Below, piece by piece: positions 13,278 to 20,793 of a stretch of DNA of 64,000 nt; position 1 is the stretch's first letter, and each line of letters starts with the position of its first letter. Made by a program: the position numbers and the translations under genes. Below the pieces are notes generated by a model. That model had not been told where the DNA came from. It searched no databases and was given only the letters and a program-made list of their open reading frames with translations. This stretch comes from a virus. Location: IMG/VR virus record IMGVR_UViG_3300042868_003731, positions 62,001-126,000 of that record; one strand, 5' to 3'.

Positions 13278-13975
13278 TCGCCAATCTCCTTTAGAAGTTC
13301 AAAAGTATGCTGCCAATCTTTTACGTGAAATGCTTTACTTGGACTCTTAAGTTTCGATCCAAGAGGATAATCGTTTCCGGTTGGTTCCATTCTGTCTCCA
13401 AAGAAGTATATAATATCTTCTTCGTCGAAGTCTTTCAGTATCTGAGACTTATCCTTTCCTTTTGGATAGATGTCAAGACCAGTTTCGCCACCTACACTCG
13501 CAGTTAAGTTTGGAAATAAAGTGTTGATCTTTTTTGCAAGAATTTCGCGCTCTTTGGTCTTTTGATCCCACTCTACGTATGAATGACGATCTTGCATACT
13601 CGCGTTACGACCTACGATACTAAAGTTAAGCGCACCAGGACGATGTTCTATATGTCTCCCCGTTCTTAATTTAAAACGACTATTTTCCAAGAACATCTCA
13701 AGAGTCGACACCAATTCTTCTGGTGCTTTCCAAGCGTCAGATCTTATTCTCTTACCTTTTGCCCATACATCATTGCCTGAACAGTTATAGACAAAGATAG
13801 GCCACCTGAGGAGGTCATCTCCTAGCTGTTCTTGAGTCTTTTCATAATCGGAACCAGTGACTAAGTACACTTCATTGCGAATACAAAAATCTTTGAACCA
13901 CTTGAGGAATTCTTCGTCAATCTTACATCTGCTCGGTGTAAGAGTTCCATCAACATCAAATACGTACTTTTTCAT
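13274..13975 (-). CDS. Phosphomannomutase-like HAD enzyme (eukaryotic PMM type)
   Basis: The start ATG at 13975 overlaps the stop of the 27-codon ORF (TAATG). The 233-residue product has HAD motif I FDVDGTLTPSR (about 4-14), a cap region with GRHIEHRPGALNFSIVGRNA followed by WD and Arg residues as in the eukaryotic PMM/PMM2 family, and a motif IV-like FFGDRMEPTGNDYP. Eukaryotic-type PMM interconverts mannose-6-P and mannose-1-P; a sugar phosphatase of the same subfamily is the alternative. It is coupled to the downstream nucleotidyltransferase gene. Confidence 0.8.
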   Translation of the reverse strand: MKKYVFDVDGTLTPSRCKIDEEFLKWFKDFCIRNEVYLVTGSDYEKTQEQLGDDLLRWPIFVYNCSGNDVWAKGKRIRSDAWKAPEELVSTLEMFLENSRFKLRTGRHIEHRPGALNFSIVGRNASMQDRHSYVEWDQKTKEREILAKKINTLFPNLTASVGGETGLDIYPKGKDKSQILKDFDEEDIIYFFGDRMEPTGNDYPLGSKLKSPSKAFHVKDWQHTFELLKEIGD

Positions 13976-14058
13976 TAAACAAATCCACACCAATGTGTAC
14001 AGTTATCGCAGGGATCATCAAACATAAATGCCAAATACGACTTGTTTACGTAAACCAT
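13975..14058 (-). CDS. Cys-rich 27-aa ORF, coupled to PMM gene
   Basis: ATG at 14058 with an AAAGGA site, TAA overlapping the PMM ATG. The peptide ends in DDPCDNCTHWCGFV with a CxxC plus a third Cys, which may bind metal. It is the first frame after the promoters at 14111-14139 and 14088-14095. It may be a leader whose translation sets PMM expression, since PMM itself has a weak ribosome site. Confidence 0.5.
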   Translation of the reverse strand: MVYVNKSYLAFMFDDPCDNCTHWCGFV

Positions 14059-14087
14059 GCCGCATTCCTTTAACGTTTAATACCTTA

Positions 14088-14095
14088 TATTTATA
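14088..14095 (-). promoter_or_regulatory. T4-type late promoter TATAAATA
   Basis: Minus-strand box 30 bp before the 27-codon ORF. It lies near a sigma70-like promoter for the same strand (14111-14139) and an opposing late box (14102-14109). Confidence 0.5.
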
Positions 14096-14101
14096 CTTCT
14101 T

Positions 14102-14109
14102 TATAAATA
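14102..14109 (+). promoter_or_regulatory. T4-type late promoter TATAAATA
   Basis: Plus-strand box 42 bp upstream of the tail-tube-like gene at 14152, the expected late structural target. Confidence 0.7.
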
Positions 14110-14110
14110 G

Positions 14111-14139
14111 ATAGTACACCAATTCTATAAGAATGTAAA
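14111..14139 (-). promoter_or_regulatory. Sigma70-like promoter
   Basis: Minus strand TTTACA, 17-bp spacer with TAGAATTGG (a variant of TAGAATCAG), TACTAT. It drives the PMM/nucleotidyltransferase operon. Confidence 0.6.
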
Positions 14140-14151
14140 CAGGAAAATGGT

Positions 14152-14637
14152 ATGATACCAAATTATATGTCTCCACTTGAGTTCGTGGTCTCAGTTAAGA
14201 GACTACCGAATGTTCAGTTCTTTACACAGACAGTAAACATACCTTCCTTGTCTCTACAAGTTATAGAACAGCCAAACCCGTTTAAGCCTATTCCGATTAC
14301 TGGAGATAGACTAACGTTCGGCGATCTACCCATTGCATTTATCATAGACGAGTCTATGAACAACTATATCGAAGTTTTCAATTGGATGAAGGGCATAACC
14401 TTTCCAGAAAACTATGATCAATTCAAAAACCTAAAGAATAGTGAGTACGGATTACTTACTGATATCTCTATCGTGATAATGAACAGTCATAAAAATCCGA
14501 ATATCGAAATTCAATTTCAAGACTGTTTCCCAGTGAGTTTATCTGATGTTACGCTTGACACAACTCAGAGTGATGTTGTGTATCCACAAGCTACGGTGAC
14601 GTTTGCCTTCAAAAACTTCACAATAACTAAACTATAA
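14152..14637 (+). CDS. Tail-tube-fold structural protein (gp19/gp54 family)
   Basis: At 161 residues it nearly matches T4 gp19 (163), the tail tube subunit. The layout agrees with the tube fold: an N-terminal strand pair (FVVSVKRLP, VQFFTQTVNIPSLS), then GDRLTFGDLPIAFIIDES followed by a helix (NNYIEVFNWM), and a C-terminal strand block ending in TVTFAFKNFTI. It has its own late box and is isolated from the other structural genes by position. Whether it builds the tube or caps it cannot be told; a second tube-fold protein is at 42373-43170. Confidence 0.65.
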   Translation: MIPNYMSPLEFVVSVKRLPNVQFFTQTVNIPSLSLQVIEQPNPFKPIPITGDRLTFGDLPIAFIIDESMNNYIEVFNWMKGITFPENYDQFKNLKNSEYGLLTDISIVIMNSHKNPNIEIQFQDCFPVSLSDVTLDTTQSDVVYPQATVTFAFKNFTITKL

Positions 14638-14648
14638 GGAAATTTTAA

Positions 14649-15101
14649 ATGTACGAATATAGATGCGCTATTCTCCGTGTTGTCGACGGGGATACGGTTG
14701 ATGTTGACATTGACCTAGGATTTGGTGTATGGCTAAGAAACGAAAGAGTTCGCATCATGGGTATTGATACTCCAGAGAGCAGAACTTCTGACGAAGTCGA
14801 AAAGATCTTTGGTCTTGCCGCAAAGAAAAGACTTGGCGAGATACTCGGTGAAACTGCTATCCTGAGAACTCAGAAGCCAGGAAAGAGTGACGAGAAATTT
14901 GGAAGAATACTTGGTGACTTCGTTCTAGGTGACAAGACTGCGTGTTCAATGCTTATTGAAGAAGGCCATGCTGTTCCATACTTTGGAGACTCAAAGGATA
15001 ACGTTCAGGATATGCATAGAGTAAATCGTGAGAGACTTCTGAAGGAAGGCGTCGTTGATTCAGAAGCTTATGAAAAGCTTTTGAAATCAGAAAGCGATTG
15101 A
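14649..15101 (+). CDS. Staphylococcal-nuclease-like endonuclease
   Basis: A 150-residue SNase-fold protein. The N-terminal RVVDGDTVDVDIDLGFGVWL supplies the metal-binding Asp residues, VRIMGIDTPESR carries the conserved Arg and Asp/Glu, and FGRILGDF supplies the second catalytic Arg. No signal peptide, so it is an intracellular nuclease, possibly involved in degrading host DNA or processing phage DNA. It follows the tube-like gene by 11 bp. Confidence 0.9.
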   Translation: MYEYRCAILRVVDGDTVDVDIDLGFGVWLRNERVRIMGIDTPESRTSDEVEKIFGLAAKKRLGEILGETAILRTQKPGKSDEKFGRILGDFVLGDKTACSMLIEEGHAVPYFGDSKDNVQDMHRVNRERLLKEGVVDSEAYEKLLKSESD

Positions 15102-15126
15102 CATTTTCCTAATATTATAATATAGT
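15098..15126 (+). promoter_or_regulatory. Sigma70-like promoter
   Basis: TTGACA, 17-bp spacer, TATAGT, overlapping the end of the nuclease gene and facing uvsY-uvsW. It lacks the TAGAATCAG spacer word. Confidence 0.75.
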
Positions 15127-15155
15127 TATAATTATTTGTATGATGGAGTTCTGTG

Positions 15156-15593
15156 ATGGACATTGAAAAAATTAATCAGATGTGGGCTCAGGACTGCAAG
15201 ATTGACGAAACGAATTTATTTCGCGAGTCAGCACGCATTCCTGAGCTTCATAATAAGTACTATAATCTATTCTATAAAGAAGCTCTTAAGATAAAGAAGC
15301 TCAAGGCCGATCTCATCGAACTCGAGAAGGCGAAGACCGAATACTATAGCGGAAGTATGGATGAGCTCGAACTCAAGGAAAGAGGGTGGAAACCTTTTGC
15401 ACTTAAGGTTCTTAAGAACGACATGGAGAGATATGTTCAGAGCGACAAAGAAGTTATTGAACTGAGTCTTAAGATCTCGTTCTACGAGGAAAACGCCAAG
15501 TATCTAGAAAACATCGTGAGACAGATAAATAATAGAAATTATATCATTAAGAATATGATAGATTGGTCAAAGTTTCAAGCTGGCGGTGGATAA
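15156..15593 (+). CDS. uvsY: UvsY-like recombination mediator
   Basis: The 145-residue product (T4 UvsY 137) shows the UvsY pattern: acidic helical N-terminus, a YYSG motif near residue 68, and a C-terminal IIKNMIDWSKFQAG closely resembling the end of T4 UvsY. UvsY loads the UvsX recombinase onto gp32-coated single-stranded DNA. I prefer the ATG at 15156 (GGAG site 7 nt away) over the GTG at 15153. The next gene, UvsW, overlaps its stop. Confidence 0.85.
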   Translation: MDIEKINQMWAQDCKIDETNLFRESARIPELHNKYYNLFYKEALKIKKLKADLIELEKAKTEYYSGSMDELELKERGWKPFALKVLKNDMERYVQSDKEVIELSLKISFYEENAKYLENIVRQINNRNYIIKNMIDWSKFQAGGG

Positions 15594-17086
15594 TGGGTGA
15601 CGTAGTTAGAGTAGAGAGTCTTAATGATGTGCATATGAAAGTGCTCGCAGATCCTGCTATACGTCAGGAGATAATGAACTACTTTTCATTTCGCCCAGAA
15701 GGCTATCAATTCTCACCGGCGTTCAAAGCAAGAGTCTGGGACGGCTACGTCAGATTATATCAGCCACTCAGACCGGTTCTATACACGGGACTACTCAACT
15801 ACCTCAAAAAATTTTGCGATGATCGTAACTATACTCTGGATGCTCCAGATGATATGATCAAGCCGGAAGATATTCCGGATGATTATGGTTACGAAATCGC
15901 CAAGGAGATCAACTCAAAGTTTTCTCCTCGTGACTATCAGAACGACTACATAGTGAATGCTCTCAGATCTCGTAGATCGCTTTCGTTATCGCCGACTTCT
16001 TCTGGTAAGTCACTCATCATATATTTAATACAGCAACACTACTATCAGTGCTTTGGTCACAGGACTCTGATTATCGTTCCAACGATTTCTCTCGTTCATC
16101 AGATGGCTGGAGACTTTGTTGACTATGGATGCGATCCTAAGTTAGTGTACAAGATACAGGGCGGTGTTGATAAGGAAACAGTAGCGCCAATCGTAATCAG
16201 TACTTGGCAGTCGCTCATCAAGCAGCCGAAGGAATGGTTTGATCAGTTCCGTGTAGTACTTGGAGACGAAGCTCATTTGTTCCAAGCAAAATCTCTCACA
16301 ACGATCATGGAAAAGCTAACGAATGCTCCATATCGTCACGGGTTCACAGGCACGATCTCTTCAGAGAGTAAAGCTCACCACCTTGTTCTCGAAGGCTGCT
16401 TCGGTAGCATAAAGCGATACGTGAAAACGAAGGATCTGATAGACGATGGAACCGTCGCAGAGTTTAAGGTAAACGCTCTCGTTCTTCAGTACCCAGAGGA
16501 TAAGAAGAAAGAGTTTCGTAAGGCACTCAACACCATAAAGGTGAAACAGAAAAAGTGGCCTGCTGAAAGAGAATATCTGATAACCAACGAAAAAAGAAAT
16601 CTTTTCATTCGAAACCTTGTCTGGTCTCTCAAGGGTCAGAACAATCTTATTCTATTTGACTTGGTCGAAAAACATGGTAAGGTCCTCGAGCCTCTGCTTC
16701 GCAGAGGCGATCGTGAACTCCATTTTATATATGGTGGAGTCGATGGGGAAGACCGTGAAGCTATACGTCACTTGGTCGAGAATGATCCAGAAAAAAAGCA
16801 TGACATCCTTGCCTCCTACGGAGTGTTTTCAACAGGTGTCAACATTAAACGTTTGGACAATGTTATCTTTGCATCTGGATCAAAGTCAGAGATCAAAGTA
16901 CTTCAGTCTATCGGAAGATCCTTGCGAAAAGGAAACGGATCCGACAAAGCAACTCTCTACGACATCGCAGACGATCTCTCTATCGGAGAGTTTACGAACT
17001 ATACTCTGAACCACTTCAGACGTCGTATCGAGATCTACTCATCGGAACAGTTTGAGTTTAAGATCTACACGATTCCATTGGAGTAG
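15593..17086 (+). CDS. uvsW: UvsW-like DNA helicase
   Basis: A superfamily 2 helicase of 497 residues (T4 UvsW is of similar size). The start ATG overlaps the uvsY stop (TAATG). After an N-terminal DNA-binding region come the Q-like SPRDYQND, Walker A SPTSSGKSLI, DEAH box (GDEAHLF), motif III TGT, and in the second RecA domain the FSTGVNIKRLDNVIF and SIGRSLRKG (motif VI) segments. UvsW unwinds branched recombination intermediates and R-loops, switching T4 replication to recombination-dependent starts. Confidence 0.93.
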   Translation: MGDVVRVESLNDVHMKVLADPAIRQEIMNYFSFRPEGYQFSPAFKARVWDGYVRLYQPLRPVLYTGLLNYLKKFCDDRNYTLDAPDDMIKPEDIPDDYGYEIAKEINSKFSPRDYQNDYIVNALRSRRSLSLSPTSSGKSLIIYLIQQHYYQCFGHRTLIIVPTISLVHQMAGDFVDYGCDPKLVYKIQGGVDKETVAPIVISTWQSLIKQPKEWFDQFRVVLGDEAHLFQAKSLTTIMEKLTNAPYRHGFTGTISSESKAHHLVLEGCFGSIKRYVKTKDLIDDGTVAEFKVNALVLQYPEDKKKEFRKALNTIKVKQKKWPAEREYLITNEKRNLFIRNLVWSLKGQNNLILFDLVEKHGKVLEPLLRRGDRELHFIYGGVDGEDREAIRHLVENDPEKKHDILASYGVFSTGVNIKRLDNVIFASGSKSEIKVLQSIGRSLRKGNGSDKATLYDIADDLSIGEFTNYTLNHFRRRIEIYSSEQFEFKIYTIPLE

Positions 17087-17115
17087 ATTCCACAACTGCC
17101 AGAATATTAATTCTG

Positions 17116-17143
17116 ATTATACAAGCTCTACAGGAAATGTCAA
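17116..17143 (-). promoter_or_regulatory. Possible antisense promoter after uvsW
   Basis: Minus strand TTGACA, 16-bp spacer with TAGAGCTTG, TATAAT, a near-consensus site. No minus-strand gene follows; it would transcribe the 3' end of uvsW in antisense. The 163 nt between uvsW and gp55 hold this and the gp55 promoter and nothing else that I recognise. Confidence 0.5.
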
Positions 17144-17189
17144 CCAAAAAATGCATCTATAACGAAATAAGTTATCGGTCACTAAGTAG

Positions 17190-17219
17190 TTGACATTTTT
17201 CTATTTTGGTTTATATTAT
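17190..17219 (+). promoter_or_regulatory. Sigma70-like promoter
   Basis: TTGACA, 18-bp spacer, TATTAT, 31 bp before the gp55 ATG. It gives the late sigma factor and the recombination/replication operon an early-type promoter. Confidence 0.75.
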
Positions 17220-17249
17220 AACAATACGTTAGTATAAGAAGGGCTCCTT

Positions 17250-17768
17250 ATGACACAAAAAAGAATTAAAAGAAACTACGTTAACAACAAAGACTTACTC
17301 GAAGCTCTTATCAACTACAAGAACAAGTGCAAAGAGGCTGAAGATCAAGGCGACGAGATACCGAAGGTTCCAAACTACATCGGTGAGTGCATATATCAGA
17401 TTGCAACGAGATTGGCGACCAAACCAAACTTTTCAGGGTATTCATATAAAGAAGATATGATCATGGACGGTATTGAGAACTGTCTGCTGTATATCAACAA
17501 TTTCGATCATATGAAGTCTTCAAATCCATTCGCATACTTTACTCAGGTGATCTGGTATGCGTTTCTTCGAAGAATTCAAAAAGAAAAGAAGCAGATGTAC
17601 ATTCGTTTTAAATCGTCCCATAACATGATGATGAACGGTGAAACATATGAGTCTGATGAAGTAAAGCTGCATCTCAATACCAGTGCTGACTATATGAATT
17701 CTTTCATTGAAGATTTTGAAAATAAGTTGACAAAGAGTAAAGAAAAAGCTAACGGCGTTGACAAGTGA
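17250..17768 (+). CDS. 55: Late-transcription sigma factor, T4 gp55-like
   Basis: The 172-residue product (T4 gp55 185) has a region resembling sigma region 2: YKEDMIMDGIENCLLYINNFD, then NPFAYFTQVIWYAFLRRIQKEKKQ (about 92-115), typical of gp55. gp55 directs RNA polymerase to TATAAATA promoters, with the sliding clamp as coactivator. Several such boxes occur in the window, before structural genes. The product is small because, as in T4, no -35-recognising region 4 is present. Confidence 0.93.
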   Translation: MTQKRIKRNYVNNKDLLEALINYKNKCKEAEDQGDEIPKVPNYIGECIYQIATRLATKPNFSGYSYKEDMIMDGIENCLLYINNFDHMKSSNPFAYFTQVIWYAFLRRIQKEKKQMYIRFKSSHNMMMNGETYESDEVKLHLNTSADYMNSFIEDFENKLTKSKEKANGVDK

Positions 17769-17785
17769 ATGGGAAGAAATCGTAA

Positions 17786-18850
17786 ATGAAGATTGCAATT
17801 ATTAATGATACACACTTTGGTGTGAGAGGTGATAGTCAAGTATTTTTAGACCATCAAGAGAAATTCTTTCGTGAAGTATTCTTTCCATATCTTGACGAAC
17901 ATGGCATTCGTATCGTGTTTGACCTTGGTGACACGTTTGATCGTAGAAAGTACATCAATTATGTTACTCTCAAGAGAGTCAAGGAGTTCTTCTTTAATCA
18001 GCTTTGGGCTCGAGGTATCGAGTATCATGCGATCGTTGGAAACCACAGTGTATACTTTACGAATACAAATGAAGTCAACTCGATGGATCTGCTGCTTCGA
18101 GAGTACGATAAATTTCATATATACGAGAAAGAACCAAAGGAGTTGACATTTGGCTCAACTCAGTTTATGATGGTTCCATGGATCACGAAGGATAATGAGG
18201 ACATCTGTCTCGAAGCTATCGAAAAGACGAATGCTCAAGTACTACTCGGCCATTTCGCAATCGAAGGTTTCGAGATGTTAAAGGGATCGGTGTGCGATCA
18301 TGGTCTGAAAAAGGATGTGTTTACGCGGTTTCAAGCTGTCTACTCCGGTCACTTTCATCATCCGTCTGAATATGGTAACATCAAGTACCTTGGCGCACAG
18401 TATGAAATGACTTGGTCGGATTATGCAGGCCGTCGTGGTTTTCATGTGTTCGACGCAAACACTCGAGACATCACGCTTGTTGAAAATCCAAACCGCATCT
18501 TTCATAAGATAGACTATGATGATCGTGATATGACTATCGATGATGTTGCGAATATCAATACAGACGTTCTTAAGAATACATACGTGAAGGTGATCGTCAA
18601 GTATCGAACCAATTCATACCTGTACGATATGTTTCTCAACAAGCTGTCTGAGTCTGGCGCAGCCGATGTCAAGTCGGTCGATGACTCTCTGAACCTTGAG
18701 TCGGCTGGAGTCTCTGACATACTTGACGAAACGCAAGACACGAAGGATATTCTTCATAACTATATTGATTCAATCGAAACCACGACTGATAAAAAGAAGA
18801 TTAAGAAAGTTATCGACGATCTTTACATTGAGGCAATGAGTATACAATGA
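17786..18850 (+). CDS. 47: Recombination nuclease subunit gp47 (Mre11/SbcD-like)
   Basis: A 354-residue metallophosphoesterase. Motifs: NDTHFG (about 6-11), FDLGDTFDRR (about 47-56), GNHSVYF (about 91-97), LGHFAIEG and SGHFHHPS (the two late His motifs). With gp46 it forms the Mre11-Rad50-type complex that resects double-strand ends in T4 recombination-dependent replication. It overlaps the gp46 ATG by 4 bp. Confidence 0.95.
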   Translation: MKIAIINDTHFGVRGDSQVFLDHQEKFFREVFFPYLDEHGIRIVFDLGDTFDRRKYINYVTLKRVKEFFFNQLWARGIEYHAIVGNHSVYFTNTNEVNSMDLLLREYDKFHIYEKEPKELTFGSTQFMMVPWITKDNEDICLEAIEKTNAQVLLGHFAIEGFEMLKGSVCDHGLKKDVFTRFQAVYSGHFHHPSEYGNIKYLGAQYEMTWSDYAGRRGFHVFDANTRDITLVENPNRIFHKIDYDDRDMTIDDVANINTDVLKNTYVKVIVKYRTNSYLYDMFLNKLSESGAADVKSVDDSLNLESAGVSDILDETQDTKDILHNYIDSIETTTDKKKIKKVIDDLYIEAMSIQ

Positions 18851-20559
18851 ATATCCAATTTAATAAGATACGATATAAGAACATTCTGTCGACCGGGAAT
18901 GTTTTCACTGAGATACAACTTAATAAGAGTAGAACCACGTTGGTGAGCGGAACGAATGGTAGCGGAAAGAGTACTATCCTCGATGCGATTACCTTTGCTC
19001 TATACGGAAAACCGTTTCGTAAGATCAATAAGCCGCAGTTGATTAATACGATCAACGTAAAAGATCTCGTCGTTGAAGTGGACTTTACTGTATCCGGCAA
19101 CGATTATCGAATTCGTCGTGGTATGAAACCAAACATCTTTGAGATCTATCGAAACGGTGAACTCGTCAACCAGGATGCTGCAGCTCGTGACTATCAGGCA
19201 TACCTCGAGCAGAACATCCTTGGTCTAAACTACAAGTCGTTCAATCAGATCGTTGTCCTTGGTAGTGCAACATATGTTCCGTTTATGGAACTGCCGGCTT
19301 ATCAGCGAAGAGAGATTATTGAGGATCTGCTAGACATTCAGGTGTTCAGTACAATGAACCTTCTTCTAAAGGATCGTGTAAGTCTGAATAAGGAATCGAT
19401 CACAGACAATAACTATCAGATTGATCTAATCAAATCAAAGATCGAGTCCGCAGTCGAACATAACGACTCAATCCGTAAGATCCGTGAAAGCGAAGTTAGC
19501 AAGATACGTGAACGTATGCAGGAACATATCGATCGTATTGAAGAAGAAAAGATTCATATCGAAGGTATCGAAACGATCATTAGTGGTTTGATTGCCTCGA
19601 TCGAGGACAAACCAGCGGTGAAGAAGAAACTCGATAGAACAAAGAGCATTCGACAGGAACTGGACGGCGTTCTTCGTGGTTATCTCAAGGATCTAAACTT
19701 CTATCACGATAATGACAACTGCCCGACGTGTAAGCAAGGAATCGATCACGACTTTAAGGAAACGATCGTCACTGACCGTAACCAAAAGAAGAACGAAGCC
19801 GAAACTGGTCTTACAGAGATCGAAGCAAAGATTGCTGAGATCGAAGCTCGTGTCGAGGAGATCTCAAAGGTCGAGGATACAATTCAAACGCACAACCTAA
19901 AGATCGGCGAACACCGAGCTCATATTAAGATGTCTATGAATGCTCTTAAATCGTTTAAGGATGACCTCGATGCCGCAGAGAAAGAAGTCGAAGAAGTTGA
20001 CACAAGCAAGCTCGAAGAATATAATAAAGGTCTGAAGGATCTTCAGGCGGATCAGACAAAACTGTTTGATGAAAGAGAAACTCTTGGTGTAGCTGCAGCA
20101 ATGCTAAAGGACGGCGGTATTAAGACTCGTATCATTCGCCAGTACATTCCAGTTATGAACAAACTCATCAACAAATATCTGTCTGCGTTTGAACTCTTTG
20201 TTGACTTTCATCTTGATGAAAACTTTAACGAGGTAATTAAGTCTCGCTTTCGTGACGCCTTTTCGTATGCTTCGTTCTCGGAAGGCGAAAAGCTGAGAAT
20301 TTCTTTGTCCATCATGTTGTCGTGGCGAGCCGTAGCAAAACTTCGCAACTCAGTCTCAACGAACCTGCTGATACTTGATGAAACGTTGGATGGTGCGATG
20401 GATGGCGCCGGTGTTGAAAATCTAATTGACACTCTGCACAATCTGAACAACAACGATAACATCTTTGTGATCTCTCACCGGTCAGATCAGTTTGGAGAAA
20501 AGTTCGACTCGCATATTAAATTTGAAAAGGTAAAGAACTTCAGCCAGATCGCAGCATAG
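18847..20559 (+). CDS. 46: Recombination ATPase subunit gp46 (Rad50/SbcC-like)
   Basis: A 570-residue SMC/Rad50-type ATPase (T4 gp46 560). Walker A GTNGSGKST (about 35-43), long coiled coils interrupted by a zinc-hook-type CPTC (about 297-300), the ABC signature FSEGEKLRIS (about 476-485) and Walker B LLILDETLDGAMD (about 506-518). It partners gp47 in the end-resection complex. Confidence 0.96.
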   Translation: MNIQFNKIRYKNILSTGNVFTEIQLNKSRTTLVSGTNGSGKSTILDAITFALYGKPFRKINKPQLINTINVKDLVVEVDFTVSGNDYRIRRGMKPNIFEIYRNGELVNQDAAARDYQAYLEQNILGLNYKSFNQIVVLGSATYVPFMELPAYQRREIIEDLLDIQVFSTMNLLLKDRVSLNKESITDNNYQIDLIKSKIESAVEHNDSIRKIRESEVSKIRERMQEHIDRIEEEKIHIEGIETIISGLIASIEDKPAVKKKLDRTKSIRQELDGVLRGYLKDLNFYHDNDNCPTCKQGIDHDFKETIVTDRNQKKNEAETGLTEIEAKIAEIEARVEEISKVEDTIQTHNLKIGEHRAHIKMSMNALKSFKDDLDAAEKEVEEVDTSKLEEYNKGLKDLQADQTKLFDERETLGVAAAMLKDGGIKTRIIRQYIPVMNKLINKYLSAFELFVDFHLDENFNEVIKSRFRDAFSYASFSEGEKLRISLSIMLSWRAVAKLRNSVSTNLLILDETLDGAMDGAGVENLIDTLHNLNNNDNIFVISHRSDQFGEKFDSHIKFEKVKNFSQIAA

Positions 20560-20568
20560 GAGTAAAGA

Positions 20569-20793
20569 TTGAAAGAAGTAAACGCATTCCTCGGAGAGAA
20601 AGGATACGCATATGACTCTCATTTTCGCAAAGAAACTGGTGATGCCATGGATTTTTTTCGAAGCGACTCTCGCATAACTGTAGTTAAGTTGGTTGACAAA
20701 TATCAAGTTATGGTGTATGATGGAAAAATGATACAAAGATCTGACCAACCGACAGAACACTTTGTTGTTGAATACTTGAAAGGTATACTATGA
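20569..20793 (+). CDS. Hypothetical protein (74 aa)
   Basis: The start is TTG at 20569, supported by an AGGAG site; the stop overlaps the ATG of DNA polymerase. It is a small alpha/beta protein between gp46 and gp43 with no recognised family. Tight coupling to the polymerase gene is the only functional hint. Confidence 0.7.
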   Translation: MKEVNAFLGEKGYAYDSHFRKETGDAMDFFRSDSRITVVKLVDKYQVMVYDGKMIQRSDQPTEHFVVEYLKGIL

